Of a stretch of 64,000 nt of DNA, positions 15,062 through 24,058 are shown one piece after another. The position numbers and the translations under genes were made by a program. Position 1 is the first letter of the stretch, and each line of letters begins with the position of its first letter. This DNA comes from Promicromonospora iranensis. Its GTDB lineage: Bacteria; Actinomycetota; Actinomycetes; Actinomycetales; Cellulomonadaceae. The DNA is taken from positions 62,001-126,000 of the forward strand of contig NZ_JAJQQP010000009.1 in the NCBI RefSeq assembly GCF_028994805.1. Direction: 5' to 3'. Under the pieces are notes generated by a model. The model searched no databases. It saw only the letters and a program-made list of their open reading frames with translations, and was not told the DNA's origin.

Positions 15062-17259
15062 CCGTCACCCTTCCCGGGCTCGAGGACAGCACCGAGCTGC
15101 GGATCGAGTGGGGCAACGACGTCCTCCGCGTGGCGATAGCCCACGGCCCGCACACCGCGCCACGGCTGGTGGCGCTGTGGCACGTGGCGGAGGAGCGGCC
15201 GGACCTGGCAGGTCTGCGCCGCTCGGCGCTCCCGGTGCTGGAGGTGACGGTGCTCGGCGACGGCCGCTCCGGGACGTCGGGCAAACGACACGTCGACGGC
15301 GCGGCGGCCCAGCGGATGCGGCTCGTCGGGCTGGACGAGACCGCGGAGGAGGGCACCGCCGGGAAGGCCGCCCCCGTCCGCCGCCTCCTGCTGCACCTCG
15401 CCGACGCCGAGTCCGGCCTGCGTGCCACCGTGCACTACGAGCTCGCCGACACGGTCCCCGTGCTGCGGACCTGGGCGGAGCTGTCGGCCGACCACGAGCT
15501 CGTGCTCGACCACGTCACCACCGGCGTCGTCTCCGGGCTCGGGCACGCCGCCCGCTGGGAGACGGAGCTCGCCGTGTGGGAGGCGGCCAACCCCTGGAGC
15601 GGCGAGTTCCGCTGGCACCGGTCCACGCTCGCCGAGCGCGGCCTGTACGACGTCGGCATGGTGCGGTTCGGCCAGGTCGGGTCGAAGAACCGGATCAGCC
15701 TCACCTCGACCGGTGCCTGGTCCACGTCCGAGCACCTGCCCATGGGCCTGGTCGAGGACACCCGCACCGGCCGGCTGCTCGCCTGGCAGGTCGAGACCAG
15801 CGGCGCCTGGCACACCGAGCTCGGCGACCGGTACGGCGACGTCTACCTCGCCGCCATGGGACCGACCGCGCACGAGCACCAGTGGGCCGGCCGCCTCGAC
15901 GCCGGCACCGGGTTCAGCAGCGCCCCGGTGAGTCTCGCGATCGTCCCCGGTGCCGCCGCCGGACCCGCGGCGACCCTGGACGCCGTCGCCGCGGCGCTCA
16001 CCGCGCACCGCCGCCGCACCCGGCGGCCCCACCCCGACCACGACACGCTGCCCGTCGTCTACAACGACTTCCTGAACACCCTCATGTCCGACCCGACCAC
16101 CGAGCGCGAGCTCCCTCTGATCGAGGCGGCCGCCGACCTCGGCGCCGAGTACTACGTGATCGACGCCGGCTGGTACGACGACGAGCACGGCGGCTGGTGG
16201 GACTCCGTGGGCCAGTGGGAACCCTCGACCACCCGGTTCCCCGACGGCGGCCTGGGCGGCCTCATCGACCGCATCCGTGCCCACGGCATGCGCCCGGGCC
16301 TCTGGCTCGAACCCGAGGTGGTCGGCGTGCGCAGCCCCGTCGCCCGCACGCTCCCCGACGCGGCGTTCTTCCAGCGCCACGGCCACCGCGTCGCCGAGTG
16401 GGGCAGGTACCAGCTCGACCTGCGCCACCCCGCCGCACGCGCGCACCTCGACACGGTGGTCGACCGGCTCGTGACCACGTTCGGCCTCGCCTACCTCAAG
16501 CTCGACCACAACGTCGACATCGGCCCCGGCACCGACGCAGGCACCGGCGAGGCACCAGGCACCGGCCTGCTCGAGCACGGCCGCGCCTTCCTCGACTGGG
16601 CAGGCGCCGTCATGGACCGCCACCCCGGCCTCGTCATCGAGGCCTGCGCGGCCGGCGGGTCGCGCACCGACGCGGCCACCGGCCGCGTCTTCCCCGTCCA
16701 GTCCGTCACCGACCAGCAGGACTACCTCGCCACCCCGCCCGTCGCCGCGGCCGCCCCCCTCGCTCTCCCGCCCGAGCAGACCGGGATCTGGGCCTGCGTC
16801 GACGGCACCATGGACCGCGAACAGCTCGCCTTCTCCCTCGTCACGGCGCTCCTGGCCCGGGTACACCTGACCGGCCGCGTCGACACCCTTGACACCGACC
16901 AGCGGGCGGTCGTCCGGGAGGCGCTCGCGGTGTACCGGGACCTGCGGTCCGCCGTCGGGCGCTCGGTCCCCGTGTGGCCGCTCGGCCTGCCCGGCTGGCG
17001 CGACCCCTGGATCGTCCAGGGCGCGCGCGACGGCGACCATCTCTACCTCGCGGTCTGGCGCCGGGGCGACACGGACGACGGCGCCCCCGACACCCTGCGG
17101 GTGCCGCTGCCCGGCCGGGTCACGGACGAGGTCGTGGAGGTGCTGTACCCGCGCTGGGGCGGCGAGTCCGTCGCCGTGGTCGACGACGGCGGGGCGCTGG
17201 AGCTCAAGCTCCCGGCCCTGACCTCGGCGCGGCTGCTGCGGGTCCGGGTGACCTCGTGA
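15058..17259 (+). CDS. GH36-family alpha-galactosidase-like protein
   Basis: A 733-residue cytoplasmic enzyme of alpha-galactosidase type. The N-terminal beta-supersandwich is followed by a TIM barrel with YVIDAGWYDDEHGGWW (substrate-binding Asp and Trp), GMRPGLWLEPEVVG, the nucleophile motif YLKLDHNVD (Asp483) and the acid/base region QSVTDQQDY (Asp552). In classical GH36 the nucleophile motif is K-W-D-x-N and the following loop is C-x-G-G-G; here they are KLDHN and EACAAGGSR. It is therefore a divergent member and specificity may not be plain alpha-galactoside. It is translationally coupled on both sides to GH43 genes. Confidence 0.82.
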   Translation: MTVTLPGLEDSTELRIEWGNDVLRVAIAHGPHTAPRLVALWHVAEERPDLAGLRRSALPVLEVTVLGDGRSGTSGKRHVDGAAAQRMRLVGLDETAEEGTAGKAAPVRRLLLHLADAESGLRATVHYELADTVPVLRTWAELSADHELVLDHVTTGVVSGLGHAARWETELAVWEAANPWSGEFRWHRSTLAERGLYDVGMVRFGQVGSKNRISLTSTGAWSTSEHLPMGLVEDTRTGRLLAWQVETSGAWHTELGDRYGDVYLAAMGPTAHEHQWAGRLDAGTGFSSAPVSLAIVPGAAAGPAATLDAVAAALTAHRRRTRRPHPDHDTLPVVYNDFLNTLMSDPTTERELPLIEAAADLGAEYYVIDAGWYDDEHGGWWDSVGQWEPSTTRFPDGGLGGLIDRIRAHGMRPGLWLEPEVVGVRSPVARTLPDAAFFQRHGHRVAEWGRYQLDLRHPAARAHLDTVVDRLVTTFGLAYLKLDHNVDIGPGTDAGTGEAPGTGLLEHGRAFLDWAGAVMDRHPGLVIEACAAGGSRTDAATGRVFPVQSVTDQQDYLATPPVAAAAPLALPPEQTGIWACVDGTMDREQLAFSLVTALLARVHLTGRVDTLDTDQRAVVREALAVYRDLRSAVGRSVPVWPLGLPGWRDPWIVQGARDGDHLYLAVWRRGDTDDGAPDTLRVPLPGRVTDEVVEVLYPRWGGESVAVVDDGGALELKLPALTSARLLRVRVTS

Positions 17260-18944
17260 GCGGCCTCGTGAGCGGCCGTCCGGTCGGCCCTCCGAAGGGC
17301 CCGGTGCGCAGGGCGGTCAACCCGGTGGTGCGCGGCTTCGCCCCGGACCCGTCGGCGATCCGGGTGGGGGACTGGTACTACCTCGCGACCAGCTCGTTCG
17401 AGTGGTTCCCGACCATCCCGCTGTACCGCTCGCGGGACCTCGCGGACTGGGAGCCGGCCGGGTCGGTCGGCACCGCGGTTCCCGGCCGGTCCCTTCTCGG
17501 GGTGCCCGACTCGGGCGGGATCTGGGCGCCCGCCCTCAGCCACGCGGACGGCGTGTTCTGGGTCGTGTACTCGATCGTCCGCTCGCTCGGCACCCGGCAC
17601 TTCGACCTGGAGACCTACCTCTGCACGGCACCCGACGTCGGCGGCCCGTGGTCGGAGCCCGTGCGCCTGCCCGGCCACGGGTTCGACCCGTCGCTGCTGC
17701 ACCACGACGGCCGGCACTACCTGCTCAACCTGCAGAACGACTCGCGGGTCGGCGGACGACGGTTCGACGGCATCGTGCTCACCGAGCTGGAGGTACCGCT
17801 GACGGGCGGCGGCGTGCCCGACACGGCTCGGGTGCGCGCCGTGGGCCCGACCAGCCTGCTGCTGCAGCGCGACAACCTGGTCGAGGGGCCCAAGATCACC
17901 GTCAAGGACGGCTGGTTCTACCTGCTGCTGGCCGAGGGAGGCACCGGCGTCGAGCACGGGGTGCTCGTCGCACGGAGCCGGTCGCTGACCGGGCCCTACG
18001 AGGTCGACGACGTCCCGCTGCTCACGTCCCGCGACGACCCGGCGGTCCCGCTGCAGAAGGCCGGGCACGGCGAGCTGGTCCGGACGCCGTCGGGCGAGTG
18101 GTACCTGACGCACCTGGCGTCCCGGCCCCTGGAGACGCCGTCCGGGCCGCGCAGCACGCTCGGCCGCGAGACGGCGGTGCAGCGCGTGGTCTGGGTCGAC
18201 GGCTGGCCCCGGCTGGCCCAGGGCGGCTGGCACCCGGCCACGGAGGTCGAGGTCCCGGACGTGACCGAGCTGGGCGGCGTCGAACAGCGCGGTGGTCTCG
18301 AGATCGCTCCAGCCTGGCCCTGGTCGACGCTGCGGGAGCCCGCAGGGGACTGGGTGCAGCCCGTCCCCGACCAGCCTGGCGTGCTGCGGCTGCGCGGCCG
18401 GCAGTCCGCCGAGTCGCTGTGGCAGCAGTCGCTCCTGGCTCAGCGCCTGACCGAGCACCACGCCGAGGTGGAGGTGACCGTCGACGCCGAGCCCACCACG
18501 TTCACCCAGTCGGCGGGGCTGGTGCTCTGGTACAGCACGACGTCGTACTACCAGCTTCACGTCACGTGGACGGAGCCCGAGGGCGAGCCCCAGGCCGGCC
18601 AGCAGTGGGCGGGGAACCAGGGCCGCCGCGTGCTGGTCCTGACCCACGGCCACCCGGACGGCGCCCGGGTGCTGGATACCGTGGCCCTCGTCGACGGCCC
18701 GGTCCGCCTGCGCGCGCAGATCGACGACGTCACGGCCCGGCTGTGGTCGGCGAGCGACGGCGGGCCGTGGGCGCAGATCGGCCCGGACGTGGACTTCAGC
18801 GAGCTCTCCGACGACTTCGGCCCGCGCCTGCGATTCACGGGCGCCTTCGTGGGGATCAGCGCGGTCGACCTCGTCGACGGCGCCTTCACCGCCGACTTCT
18901 CCGACTGGACCCTTCGGTACAGAAGCACGATGCCGGGCGACTGA
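17256..18944 (+). CDS. GH43 beta-xylosidase / alpha-L-arabinofuranosidase-like protein
   Basis: A 562-residue two-domain enzyme: a five-bladed propeller (to about residue 330) and a C-terminal beta-sandwich (from about 350) typical of XynB3-like GH43 proteins. Catalytic residues are visible: base Asp31 in FAPDPSA, pKa-tuning Asp144 in HGFDPSLL, acid Glu210 in VEGPKITVKDGWFYLLLAEG. No signal peptide, so intracellular. The GTG start overlaps the GH36 stop by four bases; a second in-frame GTG lies at 17268. It should trim xylose or arabinose from imported oligosaccharides. In context with a galactanase and an alpha-galactosidase, arabinose side chains of arabinogalactan are plausible. Confidence 0.85.
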   Translation: MSGLVSGRPVGPPKGPVRRAVNPVVRGFAPDPSAIRVGDWYYLATSSFEWFPTIPLYRSRDLADWEPAGSVGTAVPGRSLLGVPDSGGIWAPALSHADGVFWVVYSIVRSLGTRHFDLETYLCTAPDVGGPWSEPVRLPGHGFDPSLLHHDGRHYLLNLQNDSRVGGRRFDGIVLTELEVPLTGGGVPDTARVRAVGPTSLLLQRDNLVEGPKITVKDGWFYLLLAEGGTGVEHGVLVARSRSLTGPYEVDDVPLLTSRDDPAVPLQKAGHGELVRTPSGEWYLTHLASRPLETPSGPRSTLGRETAVQRVVWVDGWPRLAQGGWHPATEVEVPDVTELGGVEQRGGLEIAPAWPWSTLREPAGDWVQPVPDQPGVLRLRGRQSAESLWQQSLLAQRLTEHHAEVEVTVDAEPTTFTQSAGLVLWYSTTSYYQLHVTWTEPEGEPQAGQQWAGNQGRRVLVLTHGHPDGARVLDTVALVDGPVRLRAQIDDVTARLWSASDGGPWAQIGPDVDFSELSDDFGPRLRFTGAFVGISAVDLVDGAFTADFSDWTLRYRSTMPGD

Positions 18945-18978
18945 GTCCCCGACTGACTCTTGTGTTGTCCGGTACGTC

Positions 18979-19010
18979 GGGATAACGTATTCCCGGGATA
19001 ACGATATCCC
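18979..19010. promoter_or_regulatory. Tandem LacI-type operators O4 and O5
   Basis: Two directly abutting 16-base palindromes, GGGATAACGTATTCCC (18979-18994) and GGGATAACGATATCCC (18995-19010), about 75 bases upstream of the large lyase gene. Each is perfectly symmetric apart from one central pair. They match O1-O3 and place the secreted lyases under the same regulator. The following leader to 19083 contains short GC-rich inverted repeats. Confidence 0.8.
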
Positions 19011-19083
19011 GCTCACGACGAGGTGACTACCGCGCGACCACGGTCGCGTGCGGCCGCAGTGCTGCGGCCCTGGAGGGAATCCG

Positions 19084-22000
19084 ATGAGGCAACGCACGTC
19101 CAGGCTGCGTTCGAGTGCGGCCGCACTGATCAGCACGGTGGCCCTGGTGGTGGCCGGGTTCGTCCCGGCGTCCGCCGCGGCTGACGCCGGGACGGCCGAG
19201 CTGCCGGCCGACCCGCTCGTCAAGATCCACGAGACCGTGAGCGACGCCGGGTTCGCGCATCCCGGCGTCGGCCTGACCGCGGACAACCTCGAGAACATGC
19301 GGACCCAGGTGCTCGCCGGCGTGGAGCCGTGGGCGAGCTACTACGACGCCATGACGCAGACCAGGTACGCGTCCGCCACCTTCAAGGCGTCGATCCAGGG
19401 CCCGACCGACGAGCAGCCGACCAGCACGGCGTACGACACGGCGAGCATGCGCGGACGGCAGCACACCGACAGCCTCGGCGCCATGACGCAGGCACTGATG
19501 TACCTGGTCACCGGCGAGGAGCTGTACCGGGCGAACGCGCTGCACGTGATCCGCACCTGGAGCAGCCTCGACCCCGCCCGGTACAAGTACTTTCCCGACG
19601 CCCACATCCACACCGGCGTCCCCCTCTACCAGACCCTGGTCGCCGCCGAGATCATCCGCTCGACCGAGCCGGTGAACGACGAGCTCGACGGGTACGACCT
19701 GCGCTGGACGGAGCGCGACCAGCAGCGGATCGAGGGCAACCTCGTCCGCCCGGTGCTCGACACGTTCCTGTTCTCCGAGAACCGGCTGTGGAACCAGCAC
19801 CTGTACGGCGTGATCGGCATGGTGGCCGCGGCGATCTTCCTCGACGACGCCGACCTCTACGCCGAGCGCGTCGAATGGTTCACCGTGAACGCCGGCTACA
19901 AGAGCGAGCACACGATCAACGGCGGGGACGTCAACGGTTCGCTGGCCGCCGTCTTCCGCGAGATCGAGGTGGACGACCCGCGCAACCCCTACGGCAAGAG
20001 CTTCGTCCAGCACCTGGAGATGGGCCGCGACCAGGCGCACGCCGAGGGCGACGTCGACCTCCTGGCCGCCCTGGCCCGCATCGTGCACAACCAGGGCACG
20101 CGGGTCGACCCCGCCGCCGGCACCGTCTCGACCGCGTCGGACGCCGTCAGCCCGTACGCGTTCCTGGACAACCGCATCCTCGAAGGCGGCGACGTCTTCG
20201 CGGCCTTCATGATGGGCGAGGAACCGCCCTACATCGACACGTCCGGGGGAGCGGGCAAGCTCGCCGAGGCCTACCGCGGACGCCTGCGCGAGCCGCTCAA
20301 CGAGCTCTACTACCAGTACGAGTACGTCGCGGGCGTGGACGTCGAGGCGGAGGCGCCGTTCGTGGCCGAGATGTACCGGCACGGCGACGGGCCCCTGTAC
20401 CGCTACGGCACCGGGGTCTCGAACTTCTGGAACGAGAGCGGCTCGGACTACACCGGCGCCGAGTACTGGGTGGCGTTCCCGCCGGAGCTCGCCGACCAGG
20501 ACGTCACCGTCCCCGCCGTCGGCGACGGGCCCGAGCTGCCCCTGGAGAAGTTCGGCCACACCCTCGGCAAGGGCGCCAGGCAGCTGACCGACGACGCAGG
20601 CGAGCGCTTCGTCCGGCTCGACGCCAGGAAGGACGACGCCCAGGTCGCCGTGCGCCGCGTCGTCTACGCCGACCGCAGCCGCACCGCGCTGGTCGGGGTG
20701 CGGGTCCGCACCCACGCCACCGCGACCCTCGAGGTCTCCCGGACCTCGTACGGCGAGCCGTTCACCACCGTCCAGCTCCCGGACACCGGTGGACGGTGGC
20801 GGCACGTCTGGTTCGACGTCGCCACGGCGAAGGTGCCGTCAGCCGGAGCCAACCTGGTGGTGCTCGGTGCGACCGGCGGCAGGACCCACGTGGACGTCGA
20901 GAGCGTGCTCGCCGACGCCAACGGGACCCTCGCCCCGCCGACGTTCAGTGACGGCGCCTCCCTGGACGCCGTGGCGGTGGCCGGCGAGCCCTATGCGCGG
21001 GACCTCGGGGTGACCGACCCCGACGGCGACTTCACGCTGGCGCTCCAGGACGCGCCGCGCGGGGCGACGGTCTCGGCCGACGGCACGTTCACGTGGACGC
21101 CGGACGGCAGGCGTGACGTCGAGGACCTCGTCGTCGTCGCCTCGGACGACCGGGCCGACACCGCGTTGCCCGTGTCCCTCACCGTCGCACCGGACCGTAC
21201 CGCCGCGGTGGACGCGCTCCAGGCCGGGCTGGAGGCGCCGGAGGCGTACACGACCGCCAGCTGGCGGTCGTTCGCCGACGCGCGGGCGGCCGCGCTGGAC
21301 GGCGTGGACGGCTCGGGCGCGGCGGAGTTCGGTGCCCTGCTGGAGCGTCTGCGGCTCGCCGTCGCCGACCTGGAGCTGCTCGACCCGCGCCTACCTGACG
21401 GCACGCTCGACTTCTCCCGCATCGTCTCCTCGGAACGGATCACGCCGACGACCCTCCTGGCCCTCACGGACGGGGACAGCCAGACCACCTGGGGAGACCT
21501 GCGGGTGCCGAGCGTCGTGCTCGACCTCGGGCCGGGCTACCGCGTCCGGGCCGACGGCTTCGGGTTCCTCGCCCGGGACACGTTCCCCAACCGGGCCGAG
21601 GGCACGAACGTCTACGGGTCGTCCGACGGCGAGGACTGGACGCTGCTGACCGAGCACCCCAACGTGGGCGACGACACCGAGATCGAGCAGGTGGCGGTGC
21701 GCGCGGCGGAGCGGGACAGCGTGTTCCGATACCTCAAGCTCCAGATCGACGAGCCCGGCGCGCCGACCGATCCCGCCTCGCCTGTCGTCATCTGGACCCT
21801 CGCGGACTTCCGGATCGACGGCGAACGGATCGAGGCGGACCTGGACCTGCTGCTCGCCGAGGCGCAGGCGGCGGACCTGTCGGGCTGGTCGCGGGGGTCA
21901 GTAGTGCTGTTCACGAGGGAGATCGAGGCGGTCCGCACCGCCTCCGCTGAGGAGGGGGCGGACACGAAGGCGCTCGCACAGCGCGTCCTTGCCGCCTGGG

Positions 22001-22641
22001 ACCTGCTGGAACGGCCGGCACCCGAGCTCGCCGACGTCGCGCACGCGTGGGTCACCGCGAGCACGCCGTCGTGGGACGGCAGCCGGGACGCCGCGGCCAA
22101 CGGCTGGGCGATGTTCGACGGTGACCCGGGCACCTTCACCGATACGAAGCAGGCCAACGGCTGGGTCCAGGTCGTTCCCGACGACGACACCACCTTCCAC
22201 GTCGAGGCCGTGCGGTACCTGCCCCGTTCCACCCACGTGAGCCGCGCCGACGGCGTCCAACTCCAGCGATCCGACGACGGCGGGCAGACCTGGCAAACCT
22301 TCGCCACGATCGGTGGCGCGACGGCGGGCTGGAACCAGATCGACCTGCCCGAGCCGGTCGAGACGGCAGCGATCCGGGTGCTGGCCTCCTCGGGCAACAC
22401 CAATCTGGCCGAGGTCGCGCTCGTCACCAGCACCGTGGACCGCACAGGGCTCGACCTGTACCTGGCGGAGACCGCGGAGCTGGCCGCGAGCGACTGGACC
22501 ACCGCGTCCTGGGAGCGCCTCGCCGCCGCGCGCGAGGCGGGGATCGCCCTCCGGGCCGACGGCGCCGACCCCGACCAGGAGGAGGTGGACACCGCCACCG
22601 ACGAGCTCGCCGCGGCCGTGGCCGCGCTCGAAGCGGCCTGA
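19084..22641 (+). CDS. Large secreted polysaccharide lyase (alginate-lyase superfamily) with carbohydrate-binding modules
   Basis: A 1185-residue secreted protein. A signal peptide (to about AASAA, residue 32) precedes an (alpha/alpha)n-type lyase domain of about residues 60-480 of the alginate_lyase (AlgL-like) superfamily: HTDSLGAMTQALMYLVTGEE, ENRLWNQHLYGVIGM and MGRDQAHAEGDVDLLAALAR. A beta-rich segment (about 500-620), an Ig/cadherin-like domain (625-710), and alternating FIVAR helical modules and F5/8-type (discoidin-like) domains to the end complete it; three FIVAR-like segments and two discoidin-like domains can be counted. The C-terminus lacks an LPXTG anchor. It should bind and depolymerise an uronic-acid-containing polysaccharide outside the cell. 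Exact PL family (PL38-like is one candidate) and substrate are not determinable here. ATG 19084 follows GGAGGG; operators O4/O5 are upstream. Confidence 0.78.
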   Translation: MRQRTSRLRSSAAALISTVALVVAGFVPASAAADAGTAELPADPLVKIHETVSDAGFAHPGVGLTADNLENMRTQVLAGVEPWASYYDAMTQTRYASATFKASIQGPTDEQPTSTAYDTASMRGRQHTDSLGAMTQALMYLVTGEELYRANALHVIRTWSSLDPARYKYFPDAHIHTGVPLYQTLVAAEIIRSTEPVNDELDGYDLRWTERDQQRIEGNLVRPVLDTFLFSENRLWNQHLYGVIGMVAAAIFLDDADLYAERVEWFTVNAGYKSEHTINGGDVNGSLAAVFREIEVDDPRNPYGKSFVQHLEMGRDQAHAEGDVDLLAALARIVHNQGTRVDPAAGTVSTASDAVSPYAFLDNRILEGGDVFAAFMMGEEPPYIDTSGGAGKLAEAYRGRLREPLNELYYQYEYVAGVDVEAEAPFVAEMYRHGDGPLYRYGTGVSNFWNESGSDYTGAEYWVAFPPELADQDVTVPAVGDGPELPLEKFGHTLGKGARQLTDDAGERFVRLDARKDDAQVAVRRVVYADRSRTALVGVRVRTHATATLEVSRTSYGEPFTTVQLPDTGGRWRHVWFDVATAKVPSAGANLVVLGATGGRTHVDVESVLADANGTLAPPTFSDGASLDAVAVAGEPYARDLGVTDPDGDFTLALQDAPRGATVSADGTFTWTPDGRRDVEDLVVVASDDRADTALPVSLTVAPDRTAAVDALQAGLEAPEAYTTASWRSFADARAAALDGVDGSGAAEFGALLERLRLAVADLELLDPRLPDGTLDFSRIVSSERITPTTLLALTDGDSQTTWGDLRVPSVVLDLGPGYRVRADGFGFLARDTFPNRAEGTNVYGSSDGEDWTLLTEHPNVGDDTEIEQVAVRAAERDSVFRYLKLQIDEPGAPTDPASPVVIWTLADFRIDGERIEADLDLLLAEAQAADLSGWSRGSVVLFTREIEAVRTASAEEGADTKALAQRVLAAWDLLERPAPELADVAHAWVTASTPSWDGSRDAAANGWAMFDGDPGTFTDTKQANGWVQVVPDDDTTFHVEAVRYLPRSTHVSRADGVQLQRSDDGGQTWQTFATIGGATAGWNQIDLPEPVETAAIRVLASSGNTNLAEVALVTSTVDRTGLDLYLAETAELAASDWTTASWERLAAAREAGIALRADGADPDQEEVDTATDELAAAVAALEAA

Positions 22642-22707
22642 AGCCTGGCCGTCTCTTTGATGTCCGCTCTCCATGCCCGTGTCGATGACGACAGAACGGA
22701 AGCTGCG

Positions 22708-24021
22708 ATGACTTCACGTGAAGAGCACCCGAACACCGGCCGGGACGGCGCCTCGCGCCGGGCCTTCCTCGCCGGATCGTCCCTGGCCCTCCTGGCCGGG
22801 ATCTCCGGCAGCGCCCTGGCCGCACAGGCGGCGGCAGCTGCCCCGGCGAACCCGCACGGTGCCCCGCTCGGCGGTGCGGCGGGCGGCGCGGCGCGGCGCG
22901 CGTCCGCCCTCGCCTACGCCCACCCCGGCATGCAGCACACGGCGGCCCAGCTCGACGCCGCCGCCCGCCGGGTAGCGGCCGGCACCCAGCCGTGGAAGGG
23001 CGGGTGGGACCGCCTCGTCGCGAACGGCCGCTCGTCCGCGACGTGGCAGCCGCGCCCGCTCGCGGACGTGATCCGCGGCGGCGACGGCCAGAACTACGCC
23101 CAGATGTACCTCGACATCCACGCCGCCTACCAGAACGCCCTGCGGTGGCGCGTGTCGGGCGACGAGGCGCACGGGGCCGCCGCGGTGCGCATCCTCAACG
23201 CCTGGTCCGGCACCCTGCGGTCGCTCGGCGGTAACGCCGACCGGTTCCTGGCCTCCGGCATCTACGGGTACCAGTTCGCCAACGCCGCCGAGCTCGTCCG
23301 TGACCGGTCGGACTTCGACCTCGGGCGGTTCCGGAACATGCTGCTCGGCATCTTCCACCCGATGAACGAGCACTTCCTGACCAACCACAACGACGCGGTG
23401 ATCACGAACTACTGGGCCAACTGGGACCTGTGCAACATGGCGTCGATCCTCGCTATCGGGATCTTCGCCGACCGCGCGGACCTGGTCGGGCGCGCCGTCG
23501 ACTACTTCGAGGACGGCGCGGGGAACGGCTCGATCAGGAACGCGGTGCCGTTCCTGCACGCCGAGGACGGCGGCCTCGGGCAGTGGCAGGAGTCGGGCCG
23601 CGACCAGGCGCACACGATCATGGGCGTCGGCCTCATGGCCGCGTTCTGCGAGATGGCCTGGAACCAGGGAATCGACTGCTACGGCTACGACAGCAACCGG
23701 TTCCTCAAGGGCGCGCAGTACGTCGCCAAGTACAACCTGGGCAACGCCGTGCCGTTTGCCGACTACACCTGGCAGTCCGGTCCGAACACGACCGCCCCGC
23801 ACGTCGGGTGGCAGACCCACACCCAGATCAGTGCGGCGTCCCGCGGGCAGGCGCGGCCGGTGTGGGCGATGATCCTGGCGCACTACTCGGGGAGGAAGGG
23901 TCTGGAGGCGCGCTGGGTGCGGCAGATCGCCGAGTCGATCCGTCCTGAGGGCGGTGGCGGCGACTACGGCACGGGGTCGGGCGGGTTCGACCAGCTCGGG
24001 TTCGGCACACTCATGTACTGA
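22708..24021 (+). CDS. Secreted polysaccharide lyase (alginate-lyase superfamily), Tat-type signal
   Basis: A 437-residue protein with a Tat-like leader (SRRAFLAGSSLALLAG) and a low-complexity Ala/Gly stretch before the mature domain. The catalytic-fold markers are FLTNHNDAVITNYWANWDLC, EDGGLGQWQESGRDQAHTIM and GVGLMAAFCEMAWNQG. The GRDQAH and NQG elements align with the MGRDQAHAEGDVDLLAALAR...HNQG region of the large lyase just upstream, so the two are paralogues. The gap of 66 bases has no terminator, so they are probably cotranscribed. This one lacks accessory modules and may act on shorter or soluble substrate. Confidence 0.78.
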   Translation: MTSREEHPNTGRDGASRRAFLAGSSLALLAGISGSALAAQAAAAAPANPHGAPLGGAAGGAARRASALAYAHPGMQHTAAQLDAAARRVAAGTQPWKGGWDRLVANGRSSATWQPRPLADVIRGGDGQNYAQMYLDIHAAYQNALRWRVSGDEAHGAAAVRILNAWSGTLRSLGGNADRFLASGIYGYQFANAAELVRDRSDFDLGRFRNMLLGIFHPMNEHFLTNHNDAVITNYWANWDLCNMASILAIGIFADRADLVGRAVDYFEDGAGNGSIRNAVPFLHAEDGGLGQWQESGRDQAHTIMGVGLMAAFCEMAWNQGIDCYGYDSNRFLKGAQYVAKYNLGNAVPFADYTWQSGPNTTAPHVGWQTHTQISAASRGQARPVWAMILAHYSGRKGLEARWVRQIAESIRPEGGGGDYGTGSGGFDQLGFGTLMY

Positions 24022-24058
24022 CCGGTCGGCACTCCCGTCACCAGCCCGCAGCAGTCCG

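Noticed and set aside
14740-17040. A 766-codon open frame on the minus strand across the GH36 gene
   Set aside because: It is a mirror of the strongly GC-biased third codon positions of the plus-strand gene; no signal, domain or start signal is seen, and the plus strand has clear catalytic motifs.
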